64,000 nt of DNA from contig NZ_PEBU01000016.1 in NCBI RefSeq assembly GCF_002887595.1, forward strand, positions 1-64,000. Direction: 5' to 3'. The position numbers and the translations under genes were made by a program. This document shows positions 47,355-57,263 of this stretch, in pieces (position 1 is the first letter of the stretch; each line of letters begins with the position of its first letter). This DNA is from Bowmanella denitrificans. GTDB lineage: Bacteria > Pseudomonadota > Gammaproteobacteria > Enterobacterales > Alteromonadaceae. The notes below the pieces were generated by a model. That model was not told the DNA's origin, ran no database searches, and saw only the letters and a list, made by a program, of their open reading frames with translations.

Positions 47355-48266
47355 ATGGATAAGACAGTCGGTATTAACCACAGTGAAAACCTCCAAAAGG
47401 CCGGTTGGCGGGATTACTATGAGATGACCAAACCTAATGTGGTGTTGCTGTTACTGCTGACCGCATTGGTAGGTATGTGTTTGTCCCAGCCTGGGTGGTT
47501 ACCCTGGCAGCCATTGGTGGCGGGCTTATTTGGTATTGGCGCACTGTCTGCATCGGCTGCAGTGATTAATCATGTGATGGACAGGCGCATTGACGCACAA
47601 ATGGCCAGAACCTTTAATCGCCCGGTACCCAAGGGTAAGGTCAGTCCCAGACAGGCGCTGACATTCGCTCTGGTGCTGGCTTTACTGGGCTATATGGTAC
47701 TGGAGATCTGGGTGAATCGCCTGACAGCCCTGCTAACTCTGGCCAGTCTGGTAGGTTACGCAGCCATATATACCCTCTATCTGAAACGGGCGACTCCACA
47801 GAATATTGTTATCGGTGGCCTGGCGGGTGCTGCGCCGCCGCTGCTTGGCTGGACAGCCATGACCGGTGAGGTGCATGCTCATGCCATGTTGCTGGTATTG
47901 ATAATTTACACCTGGACCCCTCCGCACTTCTGGGCGCTGGCAATTCACCGGGAGAAAGACTATGCCAGGGCAAAGGTGCCAATGTTGCCCGTGACCCATG
48001 GGGTGGAATACACAAAAGTATCGGTTTTGCTCTATACCGTGCTACTTGGCATTGTATGTTTATTGCCTTATCTGGTGGGCATGACCGGGGTGATTTACCT
48101 GGCCGGCTCCAGCCTGCTTAACGCGGTATTTCTCTACTACGCACTGAAGCTAAAATATGCGCCCAAAGAAAATACAGCTATGCAGACATTCAAGTTCTCC
48201 ATTGTGCATCTGATGCTGTTATTCTTGCTGCTGTTGTTGGATCACTATTTCAAGTTTAGTTTATGA
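47355..48266 (+). CDS. ctaB: protohaem IX farnesyltransferase (haem O synthase)
   Basis: 303-residue UbiA-family membrane prenyltransferase that adds farnesyl to haem B. The [21 protein letters not shown] start, [20 protein letters not shown] acidic motif and [26 protein letters not shown] loop are diagnostic. AGGAGG lies 6 nt before the ATG. Its stop overlaps the Sco gene (ATGA). Confidence 0.95.
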   Translation: MDKTVGINHSENLQKAGWRDYYEMTKPNVVLLLLLTALVGMCLSQPGWLPWQPLVAGLFGIGALSASAAVINHVMDRRIDAQMARTFNRPVPKGKVSPRQALTFALVLALLGYMVLEIWVNRLTALLTLASLVGYAAIYTLYLKRATPQNIVIGGLAGAAPPLLGWTAMTGEVHAHAMLLVLIIYTWTPPHFWALAIHREKDYARAKVPMLPVTHGVEYTKVSVLLYTVLLGIVCLLPYLVGMTGVIYLAGSSLLNAVFLYYALKLKYAPKENTAMQTFKFSIVHLMLLFLLLLLDHYFKFSL

Positions 48267-48889
48267 AAAGGACGCTCCTGATAGGCCTGCTGTTGTCATT
48301 GGCGCTGGCCGCTGGCATTTATTTGTCGTTAACCATTAAGCCGCCTGCGACACCATCGCATGCCAATATGTACCCTCAGGCCCGTGAGATACCTGCCTTT
48401 ACCCTGATTGACCAAAAAGGTCTGTCATTTGGTAAAGAACGCTTAATGGGGCATTGGACCCTGGCCTTTACTGGTTATACTTTTTGCCCGGATATTTGTC
48501 CCACCACGTTGGCCGAGTTAAAGCGTATTTATCCGCAGCTTAAAGCGATATCAGCGGACATTCAGATACTGTTTTTATCCGTGGACCCTAAGCGGGATAC
48601 TCCCGAACGCCTGAATGAATATGTCAATTTCTTCGAGCCGGAGTTTATTGCCGCCAGTGCCGAGCATGCCGAGCTGTTTCCCTTTGTTCGTAGTCTGGGC
48701 ATGATGTATGCCATTGCCGGTAGCACAGAAACCCCTGACTATCTGGTGGACCACAGCGCCTCGGTGAGCCTGATTAATCCACAGGCTCAGGTGATAGGGC
48801 GTTTTAAGCCGACTCTGGCACCCGGGGCGATGGCGGTGGTGGATCCCGAGCATATCCTGGCGGATATGCCCTTGCTGATAAACCCTTAG
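48263..48889 (+). CDS. SCO1/SenC family copper chaperone
   Basis: 208 residues, one N-terminal anchor, then a thioredoxin-fold domain. The copper site is Cys75 and Cys79 (CPDIC) plus the histidine in [26 protein letters not shown] is a family signature. Expected to deliver copper to the CuA centre of CoxB. Last gene of the oxidase operon; its 3' end overlaps the convergent deacetylase by 4 nt. Confidence 0.95.
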   Translation: MKRTLLIGLLLSLALAAGIYLSLTIKPPATPSHANMYPQAREIPAFTLIDQKGLSFGKERLMGHWTLAFTGYTFCPDICPTTLAELKRIYPQLKAISADIQILFLSVDPKRDTPERLNEYVNFFEPEFIAASAEHAELFPFVRSLGMMYAIAGSTETPDYLVDHSASVSLINPQAQVIGRFKPTLAPGAMAVVDPEHILADMPLLINP

Positions 48890-49953
48890 TCCAGCCACAG
48901 ACCGTCGTTAGTGGGCACAAAAAACGGTTGAGACAGCCAGTAGTAGCGGCTTCTGTCCTGTTTGCTGGGGGCGGTACAGTTGACTCTGGCCCGTCCTGGT
49001 CCCAGCGGGGCCGGCAGACTTAGGGCGAATACATCTTCCATTTCCCAGATCACATCCAGCTTGTCGCCCTTGAAATAGCAGGCAAGCTGGGCGGGACGAA
49101 TATCCGTGGTATCGATTTTCGTCGTCCATTGTGGCTGCAGGTTGTCAGGCCCCAGTTCCGGGTCCAGTGGTGCATATAAGCTGGGCATGGCCAAACTGCT
49201 CAGTTTTACCTTCAGGGTATTGAGGTTGGCGTATGTACCAGCCGCAGGAAAACGTGGCAGGGCTGTCATGTCACTGTACGGTGCCACGGCTCCGGATTGC
49301 TGACCTAAGCCGATAAACCCAAGCTCTTTAACCAGTGCTTGCAGGTCGCTGTTATATTCACCAAAAGGGTAGGCCAGGTACTTTAAACTGTATCCCAGTT
49401 CTTCCTGCAGCTTGCTTTCCGCTGACAGAATTTCTTCCCGCAGACTGGCCAACCATTGATCCTTAGTCATATCGCCACGGGTCAGCAGATGCTGGTGGCG
49501 ATTGCTGTGGTTGGCAAACCATACACCGTCGGTTTTCATCTGCCGCACCTGCTCCCAGCTGAGTTGCTGGCTTTCTTTGCCAATCAGGGCCGGATTAATA
49601 AACACCGTATAGTTGAAGCCGTGCTGCTGCAAAATAGGGTGGGCGTTATGCAGAATATTGGCGTAGCCGTCATCAAAGGTAATTGCCACCGCTTTGTCCG
49701 GCAATGCCTGGTGCCGAGCGAGTTTGTAAAGCATGTCCTGCAGGGAAATCACATTGTGATGTTCGGCCAGATACTGCATATGTTCGGCAAACTGTGCAGG
49801 GCTGACCGACGTGGAGGCCGGTGTTTCCGTGCTCACATGGTGGTATTGAAGTATAACCCCATGATGTTGAAGACTTATTTCACTTGCTTTCAGCGGCCTG
49901 GTAAACATCAGAATTGCCATAAGTGCCAGCAGAGAGAATGCCTGTTTAGCCAT
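48886..49953 (-). CDS. secreted polysaccharide deacetylase family protein
   Basis: 355 residues with a signal peptide (LLALMAILMFTRPLKAS). The NodB homology domain holds ITFDDGYANIL (catalytic Asp pair), NHSNRHQHL (zinc histidines) and YLAYPFGEYNSDL. A C-terminal extension of about 100 residues contains a carbohydrate-like beta region and does not match a family I can name. It likely removes N-acetyl groups from a surface or extracellular glycan; substrate unknown. Confidence 0.9.
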   Translation of the reverse strand: MAKQAFSLLALMAILMFTRPLKASEISLQHHGVILQYHHVSTETPASTSVSPAQFAEHMQYLAEHHNVISLQDMLYKLARHQALPDKAVAITFDDGYANILHNAHPILQQHGFNYTVFINPALIGKESQQLSWEQVRQMKTDGVWFANHSNRHQHLLTRGDMTKDQWLASLREEILSAESKLQEELGYSLKYLAYPFGEYNSDLQALVKELGFIGLGQQSGAVAPYSDMTALPRFPAAGTYANLNTLKVKLSSLAMPSLYAPLDPELGPDNLQPQWTTKIDTTDIRPAQLACYFKGDKLDVIWEMEDVFALSLPAPLGPGRARVNCTAPSKQDRSRYYWLSQPFFVPTNDGLWLD

Positions 49954-49988
49954 AAATATCCATAGGGTGAACCTTTGATGCCAAGAGC

Positions 49989-51200
49989 TTACCTTGTCTG
50001 GGGCTTTTTTTCAGTAAGGCCGGGGACTTTTGCGTAAGTGGCCAGGTGCCAAAGTGCTTCTACGGGGCCTTTAGCATGTGTTTGCAACCACCAGTGTGTG
50101 AGCAAGAACTGTAGCAGCCATACTATGACTACCACCAAGGCGGTGAGATAGGGAGGCATGCGGGCAAATCCCCAAACCCCGTAAAAAAAAGCTGTGCACA
50201 AAATGCTTTGTAGCAGGTAGTTAGACAACGCGGTGCGGCCAATACCTTGGATGAACCGCGCCAATGGCTGACAGCATCCGCTGGCCTGCCATAACGTGAT
50301 CAGCGCTATCAGCCCTACAGCCGTGCACACCGCCCCCCAGTAATTAAATAGGGTGTGGCCAAAGAAGTAATGGGGAAACTGCCAGGCGGTTTGCTCATTC
50401 AGATAATAGCCATAAAGTGATAACAACATACCGGAAAAAATGCCGGTCCAGGCCGTTCGTTGGTAAAAGAGTATGCTGAATTGCCCGCGCAGAAAGCCAC
50501 AGCGATACAAGCCAAGCCCTAATAACATCATCCCGCTTACGCGCCATATTCCCCAGTTTGGCAGTACCTCGGTATGAAAATGCCAGGCTGCACTGATTCG
50601 GTAGCTGAGCTGTTGTGCCCAACTGCCGTTCAGGGCAGCAATTTCCGTTTCGGATACCTGAATCATTCCAGGCAAGCTTTGCGTAATAATCTGCTGTTGA
50701 ATGGCTTCTGGCAACGACACCATGCTCAGATACGTCAGGTAGCTTTTAAGCGAGCCAACACCGAGACAGAGCAGACCAAACATTATGCATATGCGCCAGT
50801 TCAAGTGGCGAAAAACAAAGGGAATAACCCCGCAAAGTGCATAGAACACCAGAATATCGCCATGCCAGATGAGATAAGCGTGCAACAGGCCGATCAACAA
50901 CAAGACCAATAAACGTCTTGTATAGATACGCCAGGCGCAAAGCCCTTTGGCATCCAGTCGGTCGCAGATAAGCGCGGTACTGGCACCAAACAACATGGAG
51001 AAAATCGCCATAAACTTCTGGTCGGCAATAAAATATTGTAAGGTCCACCAGATCTTGTTTAACTGCAGTTGCTCACCATATACCAGCGGGCTGAAGTAAG
51101 CGGCTTCGGGGGCAGAAAACAGGCGTATGTTCATTAGCAATATGCCCAACAGGGCAATGCCGCGGAGCAGATCGAGCAATTGAATGCGTGGTTGGTTCAT
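49989..51200 (-). CDS. DUF418 / YeiB-like membrane protein
   Basis: 403 residues with about ten transmembrane helices. The N-terminal LDLLRGIALLGILLMNIRLF segment and the C-terminal GIGRTALSNYLLQSILCTAFFYG stretch are hallmarks of the DUF418 family, distantly related to acyltransferase-3 membrane enzymes. Transport or acyl transfer has been suggested for the group but not shown. Monocistronic by position, divergent from the AraC-type gene across about 200 nt. Confidence 0.9.
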   Translation of the reverse strand: MNQPRIQLLDLLRGIALLGILLMNIRLFSAPEAAYFSPLVYGEQLQLNKIWWTLQYFIADQKFMAIFSMLFGASTALICDRLDAKGLCAWRIYTRRLLVLLLIGLLHAYLIWHGDILVFYALCGVIPFVFRHLNWRICIMFGLLCLGVGSLKSYLTYLSMVSLPEAIQQQIITQSLPGMIQVSETEIAALNGSWAQQLSYRISAAWHFHTEVLPNWGIWRVSGMMLLGLGLYRCGFLRGQFSILFYQRTAWTGIFSGMLLSLYGYYLNEQTAWQFPHYFFGHTLFNYWGAVCTAVGLIALITLWQASGCCQPLARFIQGIGRTALSNYLLQSILCTAFFYGVWGFARMPPYLTALVVVIVWLLQFLLTHWWLQTHAKGPVEALWHLATYAKVPGLTEKKPQTR

Positions 51201-51401
51201 TGTTGCGGTCTCACTGATTTTTCGCCAACCTTAGCCGCAAAGCCTGATATCGGGCGTCTGTCCCGACCGGAATTTACCTGATGCCGTTTAACTTTTACGT
51301 TGCCTGGTGTGTTCAGCCCCAGCCAATGTTAACTATGCTGCTGGTCTGATTGCGCTAAGCCAAGCTCAGGCAATAGCGACAAGAGAAACTGAAAAAAGTC
51401 C

Positions 51402-52478
51402 ATGGCCATACAACTGCTTGAAATCATCACCACCTTTGCTTTTACCCTGTGCTTCTCGATGGTAGCGGTATTAGCTTGGCTGCCTGGTATAGACAAGACC
51501 GAGCACCGGTACTTACAGCTCTATCTGGCTGCAATTGGTGTCATCTTGCTGATTGACCAATTGACACCGGTGCATCACGCTCTGCATCTGAGTTTGCCTC
51601 CCTTGCTCTTTATGCTGGGGCCATTGCTGTTTGCTTATACAAGGCAGCAGTGCCGCTTACCGCTCTCGGGCGCAATCCTTGGTTTTTTGCTGATTCCCAG
51701 TCTGGTGCTTAGTCTGTTACTGGTCTTGCAGTGGCTACAGCTGCTGTCCTGGTCCAGCGTAATGCATTTGTCGCTGCTTTACTGGTATGCGGCGTATGAG
51801 ATGCTGTTTACTCTGCTTAGCCTTGAGTGTCTGCGGCACTTTAGCCAGCAGGATAAAGATAGCCAGGGGGCCAATCTGCGCACCCGCTTGTTATGGCTTA
51901 AAGGTTATTGCTGGTTCAACCTGCTGCTATTGTCAGTGGATCTAATCAGCCCTTGGTGGTGGGCGGCCTATGCACCTGGATTACCTGTCAGATCGCTGAG
52001 TTTGTGCATATTAACGGTAGCGCTTATCTGGTTTGGCCTGACGTTAGTGCGCAAACCGCACCTTTTGCTACTGGATCATCTGCGTCAGGTGGCAAAGTAT
52101 CGCCATTCCGGGTTAAGGCCTGATAGTCAGCGCTATTACAAACAAAAACTGGACAGCCTGATGCAAACGCAGAAAATCTTTCTGGATCCGGAGTTGAGCC
52201 TGGCTTCTCTGGCCACCCAGGTTGGGTTGAATAGCCACAATCTGTCGCAATTGTTAAACGAAAGTTGTGCACAGTCATTTTATGATTACCTGAATACTTA
52301 TCGGATAGCACATGCTCAGCAGCAACTGCTATGCAGCGATGCCAGTGTGGTGGATGTGGCAATGGCCTCCGGCTTCAATAACAAGGCTTCCTTTTACAAA
52401 GCGTTTCGCAAACAATGTGGTATGACGCCGACCCAGTGGCGCCAACAAGCACTGACAACCAACCACCAGGAAAGCTGA
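51402..52478 (+). CDS. membrane-anchored AraC family regulator
   Basis: 358 residues. The first 220 residues form six or seven hydrophobic helices (such as LPPLLFMLGPLLFAYT), and the C-terminal 100 residues are an AraC/XylS DNA-binding domain with two HTH units (LASLATQVGLNSHNLSQLL and VVDVAMASGFNNKASFYKAF). It probably senses a membrane or periplasmic signal. The MATE exporter begins at the next base after its stop, so it is in the same transcript and a likely target or partner. Confidence 0.9.
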   Translation: MAIQLLEIITTFAFTLCFSMVAVLAWLPGIDKTEHRYLQLYLAAIGVILLIDQLTPVHHALHLSLPPLLFMLGPLLFAYTRQQCRLPLSGAILGFLLIPSLVLSLLLVLQWLQLLSWSSVMHLSLLYWYAAYEMLFTLLSLECLRHFSQQDKDSQGANLRTRLLWLKGYCWFNLLLLSVDLISPWWWAAYAPGLPVRSLSLCILTVALIWFGLTLVRKPHLLLLDHLRQVAKYRHSGLRPDSQRYYKQKLDSLMQTQKIFLDPELSLASLATQVGLNSHNLSQLLNESCAQSFYDYLNTYRIAHAQQQLLCSDASVVDVAMASGFNNKASFYKAFRKQCGMTPTQWRQQALTTNHQES

Positions 52479-53819
52479 ATGTTATCGGTGTTTACAAGCG
52501 GCAGCCGCACAGAGCACAAACGTATTCTGGCATTGGCGTTACCAATGATCTTGAGCAATATCACCAACCCCCTGCTGGGTATGGTGGATACGGCTATTGT
52601 TGGTCATCTGGGCGCCAGCTATTTTTTGGCCGGTACGGCAGTTGCCAGCATGCTGATCACCCAGATTTACTGGTTGTGCGGATTTTTGCGCATGTCTGCT
52701 ACAGGGCTCAGTGCACAGGCACTTGGCACTAAAGACAAACGTGCCGCAGCCAGGATTTTTTACCAATTACTTGTGCCAGCCTGCTTGTTAGGCACCCTGG
52801 TACTGATCTTTGCGCCTGTGCTGGAAACCCTGGCAATACGTTTTGCTGATGCCGATATACAAACCGCTGGGGTGATCCATCACTACCTGGTGGTAAGGGT
52901 ATGGGGCGCGCCAGCCGCGTTAGCTAATCTTTTGCTGATGGGCTGGCTAATAGGCCAGCAAGCTACCCGCACGGTGATGATGATTCAGATCGCCGCCAAT
53001 CTGGCGAATGCTTTGCTTAGCTATGTTCTGGCCATAAAGCTGGGCTTTGCGGTGCAAGGGGTAGCGACAGCCACTGTGCTGGCGGAATATGGCATTTTGG
53101 TAGCGTCATTGTGGGCGGTGCTGAAGCGCATTCACTGGATTGGACCCCAATCCACCTGGTTCTCTGCTGCCGGGTATCGAGCCGTGTTGGGCTTAAACCT
53201 GGATATTCTGCTGCGTAACCTGGCTTTACAACTGACCATGGCCTTTATGGTGTTCCAGGCTGCCCGGCTGGATAGCCAAATTGTGGCCCTCAACGCCCTG
53301 CTAATGCAGTTTTTTGTCCTCACGGCATTGGGCCTGGATGGTATTGCTTACGCGGTTGAGGCTCTGGTTGGTGAGGCCCGGGGCAGGCAGCAATATCAGC
53401 TGTTACATCAGCGCGTTGTGCGGGGATTGTGGTGGTCCGGCCTATTGGCGTTATTATACAGTCTGGTGTTCGTTATCTTTGACCGGGCTATCCTGACACT
53501 GCTCACTGACCTGCCAGAGCTTATTCATCTTGCCCGCGACTATCTGCATTATATTTGGTTGCTGCCGCTGGTTTCCCATTGGTGCTTCTTAATGGACGGG
53601 GTGTTCATTGGCCTGACGCAAGGGCGGGCGATGCGCAACACTATGCTGTTGTCGGCTTTTGGCGTGTTCCTGCCTTTGTGGTGGTTGTGTCAGACAGCCG
53701 GCAATCACGCCCTGTGGCTGGCATTTCTGGCGTTTTTGGCGGCCAGGGGAATAGGTTTGGGATGGGTTTATTGGCGACGTTGGCAGGTTTGGCAGCAGGG
53801 CTCAGGTGAGCCCGGCTGA
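52479..53819 (+). CDS. MATE family efflux transporter (DinF-like branch)
   Basis: 446 residues with twelve predicted helices in two MatE repeats. LALPMILSNITNPLLGMVDTAIVGHLG is the first repeat and is typical of the DinF branch. The ATG follows the AraC-type gene stop without a gap. In E. coli dinF sits next to lexA and is SOS-induced; here it is far from lexA and no LexA box precedes it, so control by the AraC-type protein is more likely. Substrate unknown. Confidence 0.9.
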   Translation: MLSVFTSGSRTEHKRILALALPMILSNITNPLLGMVDTAIVGHLGASYFLAGTAVASMLITQIYWLCGFLRMSATGLSAQALGTKDKRAAARIFYQLLVPACLLGTLVLIFAPVLETLAIRFADADIQTAGVIHHYLVVRVWGAPAALANLLLMGWLIGQQATRTVMMIQIAANLANALLSYVLAIKLGFAVQGVATATVLAEYGILVASLWAVLKRIHWIGPQSTWFSAAGYRAVLGLNLDILLRNLALQLTMAFMVFQAARLDSQIVALNALLMQFFVLTALGLDGIAYAVEALVGEARGRQQYQLLHQRVVRGLWWSGLLALLYSLVFVIFDRAILTLLTDLPELIHLARDYLHYIWLLPLVSHWCFLMDGVFIGLTQGRAMRNTMLLSAFGVFLPLWWLCQTAGNHALWLAFLAFLAARGIGLGWVYWRRWQVWQQGSGEPG

Positions 53820-53835
53820 AACGGAGTAACGCGGT

Positions 53836-54411
53836 TTAATAGTAAGAGTGTTCACCAGCCTGGTGTTCAGTGGCATCCAGCACTCCCGTCAATTCCGGGA
53901 ACTGAGCCAGCATCTGCTTCTCAATGCCTTCTTTCAGTGTCACATCGACCATAGAGCAACCGTTACAACCACCACCAAATTGCAAGACGGCCTTACCGGC
54001 CGGTGTGATCTCAATCAGCACTACCTTTCCGCCGTGGTTGGCCAATTGCGGATTAATTTCTGAGTCAATCATATAGTTGACCTTTTCAATCAGCGGCGCA
54101 TCATCTGCCACTTTGCGCGTTTTGGCATTGGGGGCCTTAAGTGTCAGCTGTGAACCCATCTGATCCGTGACAAAATCAATTTCCGCTTCTTCCAAAAAGG
54201 GGGCACTGTCCCGGTCGACTACTGCATCGAATCCGTCGAATTCGAGGCTGATGTCCGTATCTTCAACTGCGTCTGGCGGACAATAAGACACACCACACTC
54301 AGCGGTTGGTGTACCAGGGTTGACCACAAAGACCCGGATATTGGTGTCCGGCTCTTGTTTTTCCAGAAGTTTTCTAAAATGCGCCTGTGCGGGATCGGAA
54401 ATGCGAATCAT
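53836..54411 (-). CDS. nfuA: Fe-S biogenesis protein NfuA
   Basis: 191-residue iron-sulfur carrier. The N-terminal degenerate A-type scaffold domain begins [17 protein letters not shown], and the C-terminal Nfu domain has Cys149 and Cys152 in [11 protein letters not shown], which hold a 4Fe-4S cluster between two monomers. Ends HSYY as in E. coli. The ATG at 54411 has AAGG at 7 nt; a second ATG at 54414 is adjacent. Confidence 0.97.
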   Translation of the reverse strand: MIRISDPAQAHFRKLLEKQEPDTNIRVFVVNPGTPTAECGVSYCPPDAVEDTDISLEFDGFDAVVDRDSAPFLEEAEIDFVTDQMGSQLTLKAPNAKTRKVADDAPLIEKVNYMIDSEINPQLANHGGKVVLIEITPAGKAVLQFGGGCNGCSMVDVTLKEGIEKQMLAQFPELTGVLDATEHQAGEHSYY

Positions 54412-54453
54412 CATGTTGCCTTAACTGCCAGCTTGGGCGTTATCATAACAAAA

Positions 54454-54480
54454 ATTACCTGAGTAAAACACTCGGGTAAT
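54454..54480. terminator. hairpin in nfuA / M14 intergenic region
   Basis: 11-bp stem with one G-T pair (ATTACCTGAGT / ACTCGGGTAAT) and a 5-nt loop. It lies upstream of both divergent genes, so it is more likely a leader structure or relic than a terminator of either. Confidence 0.35.
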
Positions 54481-54628
54481 TACTTTCCTGCATATTCTTG
54501 TCTTGCTATTGCCGCCAGGCTGATTGTAACAAAATGCGACAAAGCGGCTTATATTTGCTGTTACATCACTGGTCGCAACGTAATGAAGCTGCTAGTTTGG
54601 GTCAAAAACAACAAGCAAAGGCCTGAAG

Positions 54629-57187
54629 ATGCACAGACTTCATTATTTCTACCTGCTAATTATGTTGGTACTCGTTACCCCCATTGGGGTTGCGCAAGTC
54701 AGCAGTGATCTGGATTACCTGCCCAGCGATATTCAATACGACCCTAAGGTGCCAAAACCTGAAGCCGTTCTGGGCTATCCGGTGGGTACCTGGCATGTGC
54801 GGCATGATCAGATAGTGAATTATCTATACAAACTGGCCGACAGTTCAGACCGGGTCAGTATTGAGGAGATAGGCCGTTCCCATGAACAGCGCCCCATACT
54901 ACTGCTGACCTTTAGCTCGGCCGCCAATCAAAAGAACCTTTCAGCACTACGTCAAACCCATCTGGCCGCATTAGAAGGCAACAAAGCTGCCAATGCGCCC
55001 TTAGTGCTGTGGATGGGTTACAGTGTGCATGGCAATGAGCCATCCGGTGCCAATGCTGGCCTGCTGGTGGCTTATTATCTGGCGGCGGCCCAGGGGGAAG
55101 AGGTAGAAAAACTACTGGATGAGGCGGTCATATTGCTGGAGCCGGCGCTTAATCCAGATGGTTTATCCAGGTTCGCACAGTGGGCCAATATGCATAAGGG
55201 CTTGAATCTGGTATCTGACCCCAACCATAGAGAACACTGGGAAGATTGGCCAAGCGGCAGAACCAACCATTATTGGTTTGACTTGAATCGTGATTGGTTA
55301 TTACTTACTCACCCTGAATCCCGTGCAAGGATTGCGAAGTTTCATGAGTGGCGGCCGCAAGTGTTGACTGATTTTCATGAAATGGGCACGAACAGCACTT
55401 TCTTCTTTCAGCCCGGTATACCTTCACGCAAAAATCCATGGACGCCTGACGCCAATGTGGATCTGACTCATGCTCTGGGGAAATTCCATGCCGCCGCACT
55501 GGACAAAAGTGGGCAGCTTTATTTCACCCAGGAAAGTTTTGACGATTTTTACTATGGCAAGGGTTCAACCTACCCGGATGCCATGGGCAGTGTCGGCATA
55601 CTGTTTGAACAAGCCAGCAGCCGTGGTCACCTGCAGGATTCTATTCATGGACCTCTGAGTTTTCCTGCCACTATCCAAAATCAGGTGACCACCTCATTAT
55701 CCACTTTCGCCGGTGCACTGGCGAATGCCAAGGCGCTGAAAGACTATCAGCGTGGCTTTGCTGCTGAGACAGCCAGGTTAGCCGACAAAGATGAATTATC
55801 CGGGTATCTTTTGAGTGAGAGCCAAGATAAAAGCCGCTTTCAGGCCCTGCTGGATATCCTCAGGCAGCATAAGATTCAACTGCATGGCCTGAGCAAAGAT
55901 TTGCAACTGGATGGTAAGAAATTTTCCAGTGACAGCACGGTATTCGTGCCGCTGGACCAGCCACAGTATCGCCTGCTGAAATCTATTTTTTCTACCCGTA
56001 CCAGTTTTCAGGACAATACGTTTTACGATGTGTCTAACTGGAATCTACCGCTGGCATTTAATATTGACTACCTGCCAGTGGCGCGCAGCAACTGGCGCAA
56101 GGTGCCAATAAGCGACACACTGCCAACGCTGACAAGTAGCCCGTCATCACTGAAGGAAGGCGCCTACGCTTATGCGTTTTCCTGGCAGGATTCTAAAGCA
56201 CCCATGTTGCTGCAATCATTGCTGGAAGCTGGTATCAAGGTAAAAGTTGCCGGAGGTGCTTTCACTGCAACAACAACACAGGGCAGCGTGGCTTTTGCCG
56301 CCGGCAGTATTGTCGTTCCCCGTGCCTTGCAACAACCGGCTAATTGGGTAGCGAGTATTGAGAAGTTCAGTCAGGCCGCTGATATCAAAGTTTGGTCAAT
56401 TGAATCCGGCTTAACTGCACAGGGCAGTGACCTGGGAAGCCGCAGTATGATGGTTTTGGAAACACCCAAATTATTGCTGGTGGGCGGCGTCGGCACTTCT
56501 CAGTATGAAGTGGGTGAGGTCTGGCATTACCTCGATCAGCATGTCGGCTTGCCAGCCACGATAGTCGATATGGACAGATTGAGCAGAATCACCTTGTCTG
56601 ACTACAGCCATATTGTGATGGTGGACGGGGATTACCGCCAGTTAGATGACAAGCTGGTGGACAGGATACAAGACTGGATAAAGCAAGGTGGCGTTTTGAT
56701 TGCCCAAAAAGGTGCGGCAAAGTGGGCCAGCCAGCAAGAGTGGCTGCAGGCCAGCTTCCTGTCTGACAAGGAAATCAGTGCTGCCTTCGACACCAGCCAG
56801 CTCAGCTTTGCCGACCAGGAAGCGTTACAAGGCAAACAGCGTATAGCCGGTGCGGTATTAGCCGGTAATGTCGACCTCAGCCACCCTTTGGCTTTTGGCT
56901 ATGACAACACCGATGTGGCTTTTTTACGCAACAGCAATCTGGTCATGCGTGCGAATGCTAAACCTTTTATTCAGGTATCTGGATATTCGCAAAAACCTCT
57001 CAGGGCCGGTTATGTCAGCGATGAAATGCAGAAACTGCTGGCTGGCAGCAGTAACCTGGTGGCAAATAAGTTGGGTAAAGGTAAGGTGATCGGTACCACT
57101 GACAACCTGACCTTCCGTGGCTATTGGTATGGCACCAGCCGTTTCCTTAGTAATGCCATATATCTTGCGCCTTTGATGGATAACTAA
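54629..57187 (+). CDS. secreted M14 family zinc carboxypeptidase
   Basis: 852 residues with a signal peptide (FYLLIMLVLVTPIGVAQ). The peptidase domain is in the first half: zinc ligands in SVHGNEPSG (HxxE), NPDG and FDLNRDW substrate loops, TDFHEMG with the third ligand histidine, and the catalytic glutamate in ILFEQASSRG. The second half (about 430-850) is a large beta-rich region ending in a glutamine-amidotransferase-like fold pattern (IVMVDGDYRQLDDKLVDRIQDWIKQGG). AAGG lies 7 nt before the ATG. Third large exported hydrolase of the window after the DUF885 and M28 proteins. Confidence 0.9.
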   Translation: MHRLHYFYLLIMLVLVTPIGVAQVSSDLDYLPSDIQYDPKVPKPEAVLGYPVGTWHVRHDQIVNYLYKLADSSDRVSIEEIGRSHEQRPILLLTFSSAANQKNLSALRQTHLAALEGNKAANAPLVLWMGYSVHGNEPSGANAGLLVAYYLAAAQGEEVEKLLDEAVILLEPALNPDGLSRFAQWANMHKGLNLVSDPNHREHWEDWPSGRTNHYWFDLNRDWLLLTHPESRARIAKFHEWRPQVLTDFHEMGTNSTFFFQPGIPSRKNPWTPDANVDLTHALGKFHAAALDKSGQLYFTQESFDDFYYGKGSTYPDAMGSVGILFEQASSRGHLQDSIHGPLSFPATIQNQVTTSLSTFAGALANAKALKDYQRGFAAETARLADKDELSGYLLSESQDKSRFQALLDILRQHKIQLHGLSKDLQLDGKKFSSDSTVFVPLDQPQYRLLKSIFSTRTSFQDNTFYDVSNWNLPLAFNIDYLPVARSNWRKVPISDTLPTLTSSPSSLKEGAYAYAFSWQDSKAPMLLQSLLEAGIKVKVAGGAFTATTTQGSVAFAAGSIVVPRALQQPANWVASIEKFSQAADIKVWSIESGLTAQGSDLGSRSMMVLETPKLLLVGGVGTSQYEVGEVWHYLDQHVGLPATIVDMDRLSRITLSDYSHIVMVDGDYRQLDDKLVDRIQDWIKQGGVLIAQKGAAKWASQQEWLQASFLSDKEISAAFDTSQLSFADQEALQGKQRIAGAVLAGNVDLSHPLAFGYDNTDVAFLRNSNLVMRANAKPFIQVSGYSQKPLRAGYVSDEMQKLLAGSSNLVANKLGKGKVIGTTDNLTFRGYWYGTSRFLSNAIYLAPLMDN

Positions 57188-57263
57188 CGGCTGCTTATCT
57201 TTCGAGTATGATCTGCAGCACTATTGGTCTCCTTACCAACCTTGTCGGGAGGCCTCTAGTGCT

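Noticed and set aside
52400-52500. SOS control of the MATE gene as in E. coli dinF
   Set aside because: No CTGT-N8-ACAG site is found upstream, and the gene starts directly after the AraC-type gene.
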